Source: Entrophospora sp. SA101 (Eukaryota > Glomeromycota > Glomeromycetes > Entrophosporales > Entrophosporaceae). Taken from it: 64,000 nucleotides of DNA. The stretch is taken from assembly GCA_958430865.1 (NCBI GenBank), contig CAUDNR010004301.1, positions 59,368 through 123,367 of the forward strand, read 5' to 3'. Shown here in pieces: positions 25,263 to 36,512 of the stretch. The position numbers and the translations under genes were made by a program. The notes below the pieces were generated by a model. The model worked only from the letters and a program-made list of their open reading frames with translations, made no database searches and had not been told where the DNA came from. Within the stretch, counting starts at the first letter, position 1, and every line of letters begins with the position of its first letter.

Positions 25263-25818
25263 AAATTATAAAGGACTAATGATAATTATTATTATCACCC
25301 AGTCACATATTGTGTAATGAAGTAGATCATTAAGTTATCATTCAGGTTTATTCATCACCTATCAGGATTTAATAGTTATCATCCCTGAGATGAATAAGAC
25401 CAGAATGATAACTATCAAAATCTACAATCATACATTATTGTGATAACTCTCTTATTATTATCCCTCACTTCATGGGGGATAACTATTATTTATTACTGTT
25501 ACATTATTACCTTTATTGGCAGCTTCCCCATGCAATTTCAAATAAATAAGACTATTAATATCTCATTGAGTCATGTTTTTAACTTTAATTTGTTATAAAA
25601 ATTCAAGGAAAAAAATAAAATTTTTTTTTTGAAATTTAACAAGGCACTGCAAGCAAGTTTTAGGGGTTAACATTCTAGTTAACCAAGACATCAGAAAAGG
25701 CATGGACAATTAGTATCCTTCAAAAATTGGTAATATGTAAAGTTAAGACTAATAACTAATAATAACTTTAATCTAGATACCAATATCCAAAAGATTGCAA
25801 TACCTGTGATTAGGACTA

Positions 25819-26070
25819 AGGTTTTTGGTCAAAACTGCTTCTATTAGTAGCCGAAATTGCCCAAATACTTTGGGCAAAATTATTTTTTTATAAGCCCAAA
25901 CTACTTTTTGTTATTAGCCAAAATTGGGCGAAATTATTTTAAAGTTGTTTAAGTTAAAACAAGTTGATTCATATAGTTTTTTAATGTTCATGCTTATAAA
26001 AAATGTTGAGAAGCCCAAATTGCCCCAACTAGTTTGGGCTTTGGGAAAACAGTTTGGACTAGAAATCTTA
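25819..26070. mobile_element. 252-bp MITE with 10-bp direct repeats
   Basis: The direct repeat ATTAGGACTA flanks the element (25809-25818 and 26071-26080). Imperfect inverted ends read AGGTTTTTGGTCAAAACTG on the left and TAAGATTTCTAGTCCAAACT on the right complement. The interior is full of GCCCAAA/TTTGGGC inverted motifs. A 10-bp target duplication would fit a Mutator-like origin. No coding capacity. Confidence 0.55.
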
Positions 26071-26082
26071 ATTAGGACTAGA

Positions 26083-26149
26083 GATGTGGCATGCGCATGA
26101 AAAAAAATGCAATGTGCATGATTTTTTTTTTCAAATCATGCAATGTCAC
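26083..26149. repeat. Imperfect hairpin
   Basis: Copies of ATGCAATGTGCATGA/CATGCAATGTCACAT-type sequence face each other around an A/T tract, giving an imperfect foldback of about 65 bp. It may be part of another small element. Confidence 0.3.
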
Positions 26150-26524
26150 ATAGACAATTCTATCCAATTAAAATTTTTCAAAAAAAAATAATATAAATTA
26201 ATTTTATTCATTGAAATGTCAAAAATGTCAAAATCAAAAATTTGGCTTCATTTTGTCAAATTGGGTAGAACTGATGGTTTTAAACAAAATAGGACTGATA
26301 CAAATATTGTGACTATGAATTAAATCATGCAGTTGGAAGGTGTGAACTGCATTTAAAAAAATGTATCTCTGTACCAGTTTCTGTTCTACAATCATTATTC
26401 AGTCCAAACTTTCTCAAGATACAAATTTGTTAGCATCATCATCATCATCATCAATTAGTACAATTTCAACTAATTTGCACAGTAGATGACATAGATTTAA
26501 TCACATGGTGTTTTTCTTCAACTA

Positions 26525-26860
26525 CAGTGCAGATCATCTATAATCATTAATTGCTTATACACAGTGAGTCTCGGTATAGCGGATGTCTAATAAAACTCTC
26601 AGTTTAATGGATCAAAGCTCAGAACTGTCTATAAGTAAATTCTCTTGGTTTAATGGATTTACTAATTAAATCTTGAATTAATCTCGGTATAACAGATTTT
26701 TGAAATTTTGTTCTAATTGCCCAAATTATCCGCTATACTGAGACTCACTGTGTATATAGTAACAATTGGTCAACTCCAAAATGCTAAAACAAAAAAAAAT
26801 TATATCATTTTAAAAAATTTAACCGATAAGTTTTATTGTTCATGACTCAAGCTTCAAAAC
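26525..26860. mobile_element. 600-bp family MITE, left half, interrupted and gapped
   Basis: It starts CAGTGCAGATCATCTATAATC after TA and aligns with 30006 onward at a few percent divergence. It is interrupted by a 193-bp nested MITE (26560-26752). It then breaks at 26860 into ten Ns, after 'gcttcaaaac', where the full copy continues 'ttatcgtctgg'. The break is in an internal hairpin (GATAAGTTTT...AAAACTTATC), a likely cause of assembly failure. Confidence 0.7.
26560..26752. mobile_element. 193-bp pogo-like MITE nested in another MITE
   Basis: Terminal inverted repeats of 25 bp match at all but one position (left CACAGTGAGTCTCGGTATAG, right complement CACAGTGAGTCTCAGTATAG). Both sides carry TATA, consistent with TA-targeted insertion. 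The related copy at 30006 has no insertion here and so acts as an empty site. The ends resemble Tigger/pogo elements, so it is probably a non-autonomous derivative. Confidence 0.8.
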
Positions 26861-26870
26861 NNNNNNNNNN
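26861..26870. other. Assembly gap (10 N)
   Basis: Ten N bases join two contigs. The gap lies in the middle of a MITE and immediately before a perfect 202-bp terminal inverted repeat, so order and distance across it are uncertain. Confidence 0.99.
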
Positions 26871-28430
26871 TCTGATTGGCTAATTTGAATTTCACGCGCG
26901 TGAATTTCGACGCGGATTCCAAAATTAAATTCATTAATTCAAAATTCGTAAAAAAATATGGATAAAATAATTATTGAATGTTCTTCAAAAAAAGAATTCA
27001 ACCAACTTGGAATATATATATCTTGATGAAGTTGACATCAACAAGGTAATAACATAAACACACATAAACATTGTTAAAAACTTTCCAAGAAAGAAGTGAA
27101 TCAATATCACCTATTGACCTTTCTTGATAATAAAAGCAATTGAGAAATTAATGATGAAAGCTCATTGATTTCTGTTGAATCAAATTGTCTAAAAAATTAA
27201 AACAAATAAAATATTATCAAAAAATATAAATAATTAATTAATATAGAAAAAAATCCCGCCTCAGAATTTTGTTAATCACCAATTCCAACTTTGTATATTT
27301 ATTTAGGTATATAAAAAAAAGATATAAATAAAATTATTCATAATTGTTATTATAATTATTACAATTAATTGATTAATATATTAATGTTTACCCCATCATC
27401 TAACATTTGAATATCTTTTAATTCACCAGTTAAGCTTAAAATGTTTTTTGGGTTCCATATAGAGCAACATATTTTATTTATTAGATAATATTTATAATTC
27501 TGAATTGTCATTGATTCACCAGATGGAAGAACCAAAATTTTCAGTCCAAAACTCTAAAATATACATCAAATTTGGCAAAAATACAAATAATTTTTTGGAT
27601 AATGGTCTACAACTTCCTATAGCTTGAATTATGCAATTGATGCATTCTACAAGCATTTGTACTGTGATCAGAAAATCGAGCGAACTAAGTAATATCTTTT
27701 TTAGTAAGATTAATTAATTAATTAATAGAGGAAACACAAAATATAAAATAAAAAATAAATAGTAAATTTATTAATTCTAAACCTCTTTAATGTACATTGA
27801 CATCAAGTCATTTAATGTACTTTCTAACAATGGAGAATTTTCATCATCTTTCCTGACAACCTATAAATTTGTTTAATATTAGAAAATTTCAATGATTTTT
27901 ATTTATTGTTCAATGAATTAATTATACCATTTAATAATTTCTTTGATAATTATAACATGTCTTTTATTTCTCAATTCTCGTAATTCATAGTTTTCTAAAT
28001 AACCATCAATAACTGACGCTTTGTAATTAAATTTTAATCAAAACATCATAGGATTGGATGAATTTCTAATTAGCAAAAAAAAATTTTGACAATAGATACA
28101 TTTAAAAATAGCAGCAACATACATATTCATCGCTTTTACAAAAAATTATTTGTCATTTAGCAGAGTGTTTACTAAGTTCAATATCTATAAATTTATGAAC
28201 CCGGTCATTGGAAAGAAATATTAAATATAATGTTTATGTGTGTTTATGTTATTACCTTGTTGATGTCAACTTCATCAAGATATATATATTCCAAGTTGGT
28301 TGAATTCTTTTTTTGAAGAACATTCAATAATTATTTTATCCATATTTTTTTACGAATTTTGAATTAATGAATTTAATTTTGGAATCCGCGTCGAAATTCA
28401 CGCGCGTGAAATTCAAATTAGCCAATCAGA
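26871..28430. mobile_element. 1.56-kb element with perfect 202-bp terminal inverted repeats
   Basis: Left repeat 26871-27072 and right repeat 28229-28430 appear perfectly complementary over 202 bp by line-by-line reading. Each outer end reads TCTGATTGGCTAATTTGAAT and contains the palindrome TTCACGCGCGTGAA and a CCAAT box. Long inverted repeats and a small size fit a non-autonomous Mutator-like element, but no transposase is visible. The target duplication cannot be tested on the left because of the adjacent gap. The interior carries decayed minus-strand exons, listed separately. Identical arms suggest recent insertion, gene conversion, or a foldback assembly error at the contig end. Confidence 0.75.
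27111..28225 (-). pseudogene. Decayed multi-exon gene inside the TIR element
   Basis: In minus-strand order the readable segments are: FLSNDRVHKFIDIELSKHSA, a stop, then QIIFCKSDEYVC; YKASVIDGYLENYELRELRN with KRHVIIIKEIIKWYN; VVRKDDENSPLLESTLNDLM; FGLKILVLPSGESMTIQNYK with CSIWNPKNILSLTGELKDIQ; and a last segment QFDSTEINELSSLISQLLLL that stops near 27111. Intron-like AT-rich gaps separate them, and in-frame stops occur in the first part. I do not recognise the family. Position between the inverted repeats suggests a captured host gene fragment, as in Pack-MULEs, or a dead transposon gene. Confidence 0.4.
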
Positions 28431-28555
28431 ATTTTGTATTCAAACGCCCACCCCAAAATTTAATTTTCACGCACACTAGAAAAGGATGGCAATGGTACAG
28501 GTGCTCTGCAAAAAGGACGGGCATTAATATTGTATAATAAATATAATAATGCACA

Positions 28556-28611
28556 ATGAAAAGGACGGGGGACGGGTTCAAACCACACCTGCCCGCCCCT
28601 GTCCTTTTCAT
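28556..28611. repeat. GC-rich hairpin with arms ATGAAAAGGAC / GTCCTTTTCAT
   Basis: The two arms pair as ATGAAAAGGACGGGG with CCCCTGTCCTTTTCAT, with only small interruptions, around a loop holding GGTTCAAACC. It stands out as GC-rich in an AT-rich setting. A related GGACGGGCA motif precedes it at about 28515. It is probably a MITE end or foldback. The GGTTCAAACC motif resembles a Pol III B box, but no A box or tRNA fold is present. Confidence 0.4.
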
Positions 28612-29249
28612 GTATCCGATTATATTATATATTTTAATTAGCTTATTTATTATCTATTATGATTTGTATTCTTCATTATTTTATTTTTACATGAGTTTAG
28701 CCTCAATTGTATAATAAAAAAATAAAGATCAAGACTTTAGATAAATAAATAGAGATGGAAATTATAATAGTCCAACTTTGCCGCCCGTTTCTTAAAAATT
28801 ATATTTATCACAAACACCTTTCACCTGTCCTTTTCATTTTTTTACATTATTTTGCAGAATACCCGTTCTTTTCCAGCATCCCTTGCGATTTATTTATACA
28901 CATCTGTTATTTTATTTTTTTTTGCTAAATTAACATTAATTTTCACTTTCATTGAATCTTGACATTTGCTAAAAAATAGCATGTCATTACATATTACATC
29001 ATAAAATCTAAAAAATTATATGAACCGAGATATAAATAGCATTGACAATTAATAGTATAATTGAAAAAGAAAAAAAATACTGACTTCAATGGAATATAAC
29101 TAAAGCAGGTCAAGTTTATTTGCTTTTCTGTTAATAAAGAATCATCTATCTTAAAATCAATATAATTTATTAATGTGTCTATTGTCTTTTTTACCAGATT
29201 GTTTTTATTATGTAATCATATGCTAATATTAGTCTATAAAAAATTTATA

Positions 29250-29297
29250 ATTAAAATTTTGGGATGGATGTTTGGATATGAAATTCTGATTGGCGTG
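29250..29297. repeat. Diverged inverted copy of the TIR junction sequence
   Basis: Its reverse complement GCCAATCAGAATTTCATATC, followed by a 'caaac..cca.cccaaaatt' pattern, matches 28421-28465 at most positions. This gives an 877-bp interval (28421-29297) bounded by inverted repeats, perhaps an older or nested element of the same family. Confidence 0.45.
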
Positions 29298-30005
29298 AAT
29301 TGCAAATTCACATAGATTTCATTTTCACGCACAACATTACTAAAAGTTTTTTTTAATATAGAAAAAAAGTTGTTTAGTTAAAAAGTGATTTTTTACTATT
29401 TTTATTACAAAATACAAAATAAATTAGGCGTGCCTCAATAATTGTAAAACAATACAATAAATTCATTCATCTTAAAATTAAATGCTAGAAATCACATTAA
29501 TAGAAATTTTTTCAATTGTTATTATAGTCAATGTAAATATTTTGATTGATCCTTATGACAGTTGGTGGTTATATCAAACAAAAATAGCCATTATAGTTAA
29601 TATATAATAAGTTTCTGACCAAAGTTAATTATGAATGAATCTATAAATTATTTGGAAGAGACACAATCACGTTAAATTGATAATGCAATTCTGCAATTGT
29701 GGCATTTAAAAATGTGTCATGTTCACTTCGTCTGGTTTTGTTGCCCGTTTAGTATGTAAAGTGCTTAATGCCGAGGAAATATGGAAATTCTTGATTCATT
29801 TTATAAATTTGATTAAGTGATATCAATTCTATTTCAAGAAATATTCCATTGGAATTTTTAAGTTGTAGAAGGTGTTATTGTTGTAATAAAAGAGAATCGG
29901 AAAAGATGGATGACTATATATAAGAAATAAAGCAGAGCTACGAGGTTGCTTGATGAAGTGGGCCAGACGTGTCGATCGCGTGGAATCTGTTTTATTATTA
30001 CGGTA

Positions 30006-30605
30006 CAGATCATCTATAATCATTAATTGCTTATGGTAACAATTGGTCAACTTCAAAATACTAAAACAAAAAAAAATTATATCGTTTTAAAAAATTTAAC
30101 CGATAAGTTTTATTGTTCATGACTCAAGCTTCAAAACTTATCGTCTGGTTTTTTTTAAAACTGAAAATTGGTGAGCCTTAGCATTTTGAAAATTCCGAAT
30201 TTGTTATATACTTAAGAAATTGAGACCAAGTAAATTTCGTGTAACAACTTTTTTTTTTCATAAAATATTTTCTACAAGATACATTTGATTTATTTTTTAT
30301 TAATAAATAAATAAAAGTTCTTTACAACAAAAAAGTTTAACGAAAATATTACATTAAAAGAAAATCATTACCAAATTTGGTCGAGATTCAAAATATTGTA
30401 ACACGAAAATTATTGTTGCACTTATGAGCATAACTTTCAAATTTAAAAAATCAATGAAAAAGAAAATTTGAGACAAATTTTTTTTTAGATTAATAGACTC
30501 TCTTTTTAAAGCTGAATTGAATGGTGGTGGGTTTTTTAAAATCCAATGTGTGGATCACATAATATTTCAAAAAATTTAACTTTTGAGTATAGATGATCCG
30601 CACTG
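30006..30605. mobile_element. 600-bp TA-flanked MITE, full copy
   Basis: The left end CAGATCATCTATAATC follows TA (30004-30005). The right end is the complement of CAGTGCGGATCATCTATA and is followed by TA (30606-30607). The left end lacks a few bases relative to the copy at 26525. There is an internal hairpin GATAAGTTTT...AAAACTTATC near 30100-30145. No coding capacity. Its right end lies inside the duplicated block. Confidence 0.65.
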
Positions 30606-30779
30606 TATGTAAAAGGACCTTTACTTCACGGGAAAAATTTTAAATTTTTTCTATAACTTTATTATCTATCAAATTACAGTTTTATTTTTTTAATTACATA
30701 TTTATATGGGACCCTGAAGCCTTTTAAAGATAGCCCCCAAAAATTGAGCCATATAATTCTATTTTATTTTATTTTCTAA

Positions 30780-30935
30780 ATGCCGAAAAGAAAAATAGCC
30801 GAAATAGTAGAAAGCAGCAGCACAGAAGAAAAGAAAAAAAAACAGTTCACACTCCAAAGTGGTATAAAATTTTTTACAAAACATGTGAATCTGGATGCTG
30901 CTACACAAAATTCATACCGCAAAAAAAAAATTTGA
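30780..30935 (+). CDS. Small Lys-rich ORF of 51 residues (right copy)
   Basis: Identical to the frame at 249-404: start MPKRK, Lys-rich middle, stop TGA. It lies about 175 bp beyond the MITE end. No family is recognised and it may be non-genic. Confidence 0.25.
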   Translation: MPKRKIAEIVESSSTEEKKKKQFTLQSGIKFFTKHVNLDAATQNSYRKKKI

Positions 30936-31603
30936 GCCCAAGCATTGCGGGCATTGAATTATACATTGACATTCAAAATTTGTAACGATAAAAAAACCGT
31001 AAACGATTTATGAGTACGCATTTAACCATAAATCAGTCGAAATAAAATAAAACCAGACAAGATGATAAAATTTATTTCAATAGCCCCATATAAAATTAAT
31101 TTGAAAATTATTTTATTTTAATAATAGAAAAAAAAATGAGAATGAGGATGTAACTATATACACAAGGAAAAAAATTGATAAATAATGAATGATGATAATT
31201 GTTTGTAATAAATAGCGATTTTTATTTTACTCTGTAATAATAATAAAAGCACTTGTTTTTTAAAATCTATTTAAAATTGCCACCACCGCCACCGCCACCA
31301 TTACACTCAAATTGTTTTATTCAAAGGATACAATACAATTACAATTATTAAATATAATAAATTGAGGATAATTTTTTTTTTAAAAAAATACATAAATGTA
31401 AACACCAAACCATACACACCACGCATTCTAAAAATATGTACAAAAAAAAAATAATAAATAAATAAAATAATGTGTGATATGACAAATAAATTCAAAAAAA
31501 AAAATTTTTTTTTGAAAATATGAAAAGTAAATATGAAAATAATAAAGAAAATATGAGAAAAAAAATATTAATATTAAAAATACATATCTAAAAAAAAAAT
31601 CAT

Positions 31604-33673
31604 TTATTTTCTTCTATTTGAAGATATTTTAGATGGCACCGTGCTACCAGGCGCAGGAAGTTTTGAATTTCTTGAAGTTGCCATTGACATTCTATTTGCT
31701 GTTGTCGGTGATTTTTTACTAGTAGATTTTGTGGGTGAAGTAGTGGTGGTGGTATTTTTACTCTTTATATTACTATTATTGCTATTATTGTTGTTATTGT
31801 TACTGTTACTATAATTATTTATTGGTGAAGGTGATGTGCCTCTACCAACAGAAGATCCGTATGATATGGAACTTGTAAAAGATCTCAAAGAATCAGTTTC
31901 TGATCCACCAAGAGGAGAATCTGGTGGACTATAACAATAATTATCAGGTTCATCATAAATACTATCTGTTTGAAGACTAAATTTACGTGCAATTCCTTTA
32001 GCTGTTTTAGCATTTGATCCAGCAGATGACGGTGTTCTAATATTACTGTTAGGTGAAGTGATGTGACTTTTAGATGATGCTGTGTTAGTAATGGCTATTG
32101 AACTAGGTCTACCAAGCCTACTTAACGTTCTGGTGTTGTTTGATGTATTGTTGTTGCTATTGTTGTTGTTGTTGTTGTTACGAGGACTTGGAATATTTCC
32201 TGCCCTACTACTTGGTCTGGCTAGACCTGTCATTTGTGAAGGAGGACGTTTAAGTCCAAGTCTAGAATTATTATTTGCTGTTCTAGACAGTGTAGGTGAT
32301 GTTGGCCTTGATGGTGATGAAGGCTGCATGCTAGCACGAATTTTTTTTGACGATGAATCAGTTGGCGAGTTAATTGAAGTCTTTGTAGTACCAGCCCTAC
32401 TTAATGGTCTAAAATTTGATGATGTTGATGATGATTTACTCATAGATAAAGATGAAGATGGTCTTGGTAGTACTTCGTCAGCTGAACAACCTCCACTAAT
32501 AGATCTTTGACGAAATTTATTATTATATATTGCTAGTCCTCCTCTCGCATTAGTAGGTGATGCAATTCTTGATGTAGTAGGTGTAGTTGATGAAACAGTG
32601 CTGTCATCAGTCATGGTACTACTATTACTAGTGGTACTAATGCCACTTAATGATCTTGGACGAGTAGAATATAACGATGGCGATGGTGATGATGATGATG
32701 ATGGTGATACTGCATCTGATTTATTTGCACTCGATCCAGGCTTACCGATTCTACTCGGTGCTCTTATTCCCAAAGTATTTGATGGTTTCCTTGTTCCACT
32801 TCCAGTTATTGTGCCTCTTGAACTAGTGCTTGCTGCTGATCTAGTAGATCCATTTGACATTGTTTCAAATAATTCATCCGGATCTGCTGTCGATGAGGCT
32901 TGTGATGATGTAGGTGATAATGGAGTTAATGGAGATATGCCGAAATGACCAAAAAATGCAGATTTTGACATTCCAGCTGGGATTCCTGATTTACCACCTG
33001 TTAATGAAGCACGTGGAGTTGGTGCTGGTGATGGTGATGGACATGGTCTCAGAATCGGTGTGATTTGTGTATCTAACAATAAATCTAATTCATCCTCCAC
33101 TTCTTTTGACTCCAGCTAGAGATTATAACATGAAAAATAAATAAACGAATAGTTTTAAAAATGCGAATATAGATATTTTAAAGCCGCTTACATCAAATAT
33201 ATTATCTTCGTTATTTGAAGTTTTCCAAAGGTCATCGGCTTCTTGATTATCAATTTCAAGTGGAGTATCACTTAGACTTTCTTCTTCCTCAGCTATAATA
33301 CTAACAGGCCTGGCTGTATTAAAGTTCGGCGATGGGCCACGTAAAGGTGTAGTTGATGGTGTTAGATGTCTAGCAAGCTATTAAAAAATTATTTATATTA
33401 GCATATATATTTAGAAAATAATAATGATATGTATATATATGTATTATAATAAATAAATAAATATTATACCTCGGATGGATCGATTTTCCAAAAATCTTCA
33501 CTATCGTCACATAAATCGTCAACGTCATCGCCTAGATTAACACCGCCACCCGCATCTAAATCACTTGTTTGAGCAATCAATTCATCCAAATCTATCGAAC
33601 AATCTGATTCAATGTCTGATATTAATCCATCTTTATATTTTCTAATTAATATGGAGGAAAAAAATTATAATTA

Positions 33674-33716
<43 letters not shown>

Positions 33717-34599
33717 AAAATCATTAATTTTTAAAAAAACTCGTACTTTTTATCATCTTTACTATTAATAGTTATTGTTGGTTGTTGTGAATCATTTTGA
33801 TTCTTGGTAGGTGTTAAAATAATAATCTCATCATCATCATTATTATTATTTTTAAGTTTTCTTTGTTTCATAAGGTTTTTTAGTTCCATTCTTTGTTTTG
33901 AACGATCAGCAGCAGCTCTTTGACGTTTTTCATCTGGTGTTAATTCTTCATTTGGTGATGGTGATATTGACGAATTTGAAGATGAAGGAGACGGTGAAAG
34001 TGAATTTGATGAATTTGATGAATTTGAACTTGAAGGTGAAGATGGCGAATTATTTAATTGTTCATTTAAATTAATTTCATCTTTTGAATTAAGTTCACTG
34101 AATAATATAAATAAAATTTAATTATTAGTAATTTTTTCATCATCAAAAAAACAATTAATTTGTTTATTATTACCTACCTTTCATTATTTAAATTTATTAA
34201 TGATGGTTCATCTTTATTATCGTTACTATTACTACCATTACCGTTATTGTCATTACTATTACTATCATTACTATTACTATCATCATTACCAATATTATAA
34301 GGCTGTTTTTGTAAAAAGAACTCTTTAATGCTTTCTCTTTTAGTTTGTAATTTTAATTTTCCTTCGTCCTCTTCTTCTGCATTTTCATTATCTTCTATAT
34401 TATTTGTATCTTTAGATTTATTTATACTTTCTATATTACTTGTATCTTTAGATTCATTTTTGTCTTTAGACTCTATTATTTCATCTTCTTTATTATTATT
34501 ATTTGAATTTTCTAAGTTATTTTCTGATGAAAGTTCATTTATTGATGATGAAGACGACGAAGATGTTATTGAAGACATTGATGACGGTGATGATGACGG

Positions 34600-34643
<44 letters not shown>

Positions 34644-34878
34644 CTAAGTTATCTATATTGTTATTATCATTATTATTATTAGTATCTGATAATTCTTTAT
34701 TATTTTGAATAATTAAAGATTCTACCTCTCCATTATCGTTACTATTATTACCATCATTATTACTATCACTATTATTATTATCACTATTATTATTATTTAT
34801 TTCGCTATTACATTCATTTTCTTGATTTTTTTTCTTCTTTTCTTCTTCTAATTTACGAACTAATAATAACTCTCGCAT
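31604..34878 (-). CDS. Ser/Asn-rich disordered protein (right copy)
   Basis: This five-exon gene encodes the same protein as the left copy at 1073-4347. The order is an Asn-rich N-terminus with a poly-Ser run, a basic helical segment, acidic stretches ending in FWKIDPSE and LWKTSNNE, and a Ser/Pro/Arg-rich C-terminus with SGIPAG and SKLPAPG motifs. The two acidic segments with a conserved Trp (SEDFWKID, ADDLWKTS) look like short linear interaction motifs. If the left copy is an assembly artefact, this is the only gene. Function is unknown; binding to EB-type microtubule-tip proteins is a motif-based guess. Confidence 0.78.
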
Positions 34879-35397
34879 ACTATTTTATTATATTATTTAT
34901 ACAAAATAATATAATATATCGATATATGTTTCTCTCTCTCTCTTGTACTGTCTACTGTTTGTCTGTATAAAATAATTATTTAAGTATTTCTATTTTTGTG
35001 GATTTTTTATCTTTTTTTAATTTTTACGAGTTGTAAAAGAAGACGACAAAGAAATTAGGCTCTTTAAAATTTATTTCTTGGAATTAGTAGTATTTTTTGA
35101 ACATTAATTAATTGCTTTTCTTCTTTACTTTTTTTTATATTTTAATAATAAAAATTATGAAACAAACAAAATATATAATTTTTTAAAAATATAAATATTT
35201 TTTTACAATATGTAGTATTTAATATTATTAAATTGATTGATTGGGCTCGTGTAATATAGTAAAATAAAATACTAACTATCTAATACATACAATTATACTT
35301 AATTTATCTTTATACTAACAACTATTAACAAATAAAAAAAAAATTTTTCAATTATTATTTATATTAAATATAAAAAAAAAAATAATTTATACAAATA

Positions 35398-35430
<33 letters not shown>

Positions 35431-36512
35431 AGTAATTATACAATTTATACGTACAATTATACACACGTACTTGCACATTCTCATTCTCATCTTAACAACT
35501 CTAATTCACTAATTCTAGTCTATTTAATATTTTTTACAAAATTGGTAAATTAGTTTCTAAAAAAAAATTTTTCACACATGCACGTTTTTATTATACTAGA
35601 CTAAAAGATGTTCTGAACTCTTTTTATCATAAAGAAAACTAAACCTCTTGTACATAATAAAGAAAATATTTAATATCGGAAGGGCATCATTATATCTTCC
35701 TACCATTCTGTTCCCATTATATTATTGCTAAGGTTGTAGACCCAATCCTTCGAAATGCATAAAAGTATGAATTTTTTTGGTAGTTTCCCGCCCGCCATAC
35801 ATTATACATACATATGTATGCATTTAAAAGTAACAAAAAACATTTGCTATCACGGATGTTTCTCTCCATCATCATGATTTATTGCAGATAAACAAAATAG
35901 AAGGTTGGTGAATGAACCGTAAAGTAATCAATCAAATAACTAATAGTAAAATCCGATCCAAACTCAAATCCGATCCAATCCAATTCAATTTTAAGGATTG
36001 ATGCAATTCTAATTTAATTTATCGGATTCAAGAAAAATATGGAAATTTTCGATCATACTAACTTAAACGACTATTGTGTGACAACATCTGTCTGACTAAT
36101 TAATTAATTGGTATTTCTACATGCGCGTGTTACCGTTTTTTGTAAATAACGTGTTTTAAATAATCATTAGACTCTATTTATCAAACCATTATTATTATTA
36201 TTGATAATATTGTTGTTGTTTCTGACTTTCTTATTAAAGTTTAAGTAATAATTGATGAAAAGGAGATGAATGATCTGGTCTGTGCTTTTTTAATTTATGC
36301 AATATATGCAAAAAAAAATTAAAACAATCAAACAATAATATTTTTATCGATTGTAAATAAGATTTATAATAAAATATTTGATTGATGAGATGTTTTACAT
36401 AAGCGCGTTCCTTTTTATTTTTCATTTTGATGAATGTTCGTTCACTCTTGAAAATAAAATTAATCATTTATCTATCGTTATTATTATTATTATTATCCGT
36501 TAATTAATTTTG
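34879..36512. promoter_or_regulatory. Divergent intergenic region (right copy)
   Basis: Same content as 4348-5981: a CT-rich tract near 34930, an (ATT)n array near 35400 and no convincing gene. It separates the divergent Ser-rich and GPCR genes. Confidence 0.5.

Larger units (their letters stand above)
28431..30005. other. Repeat-derived spacer
   Basis: No gene was recognised. It contains a GC-rich hairpin (28556-28611) and a diverged inverted copy (about 29250-29297) of the sequence at 28421-28465. A 75-codon minus frame at 29829-30056 shows no family features and overlaps the MITE start. Confidence 0.5.

Noticed and set aside
28572..28585. GGTTCAAACC as a tRNA or SINE B box
   Set aside because: No A box at the right distance, no cloverleaf; the motif is the loop of a GC-rich hairpin.
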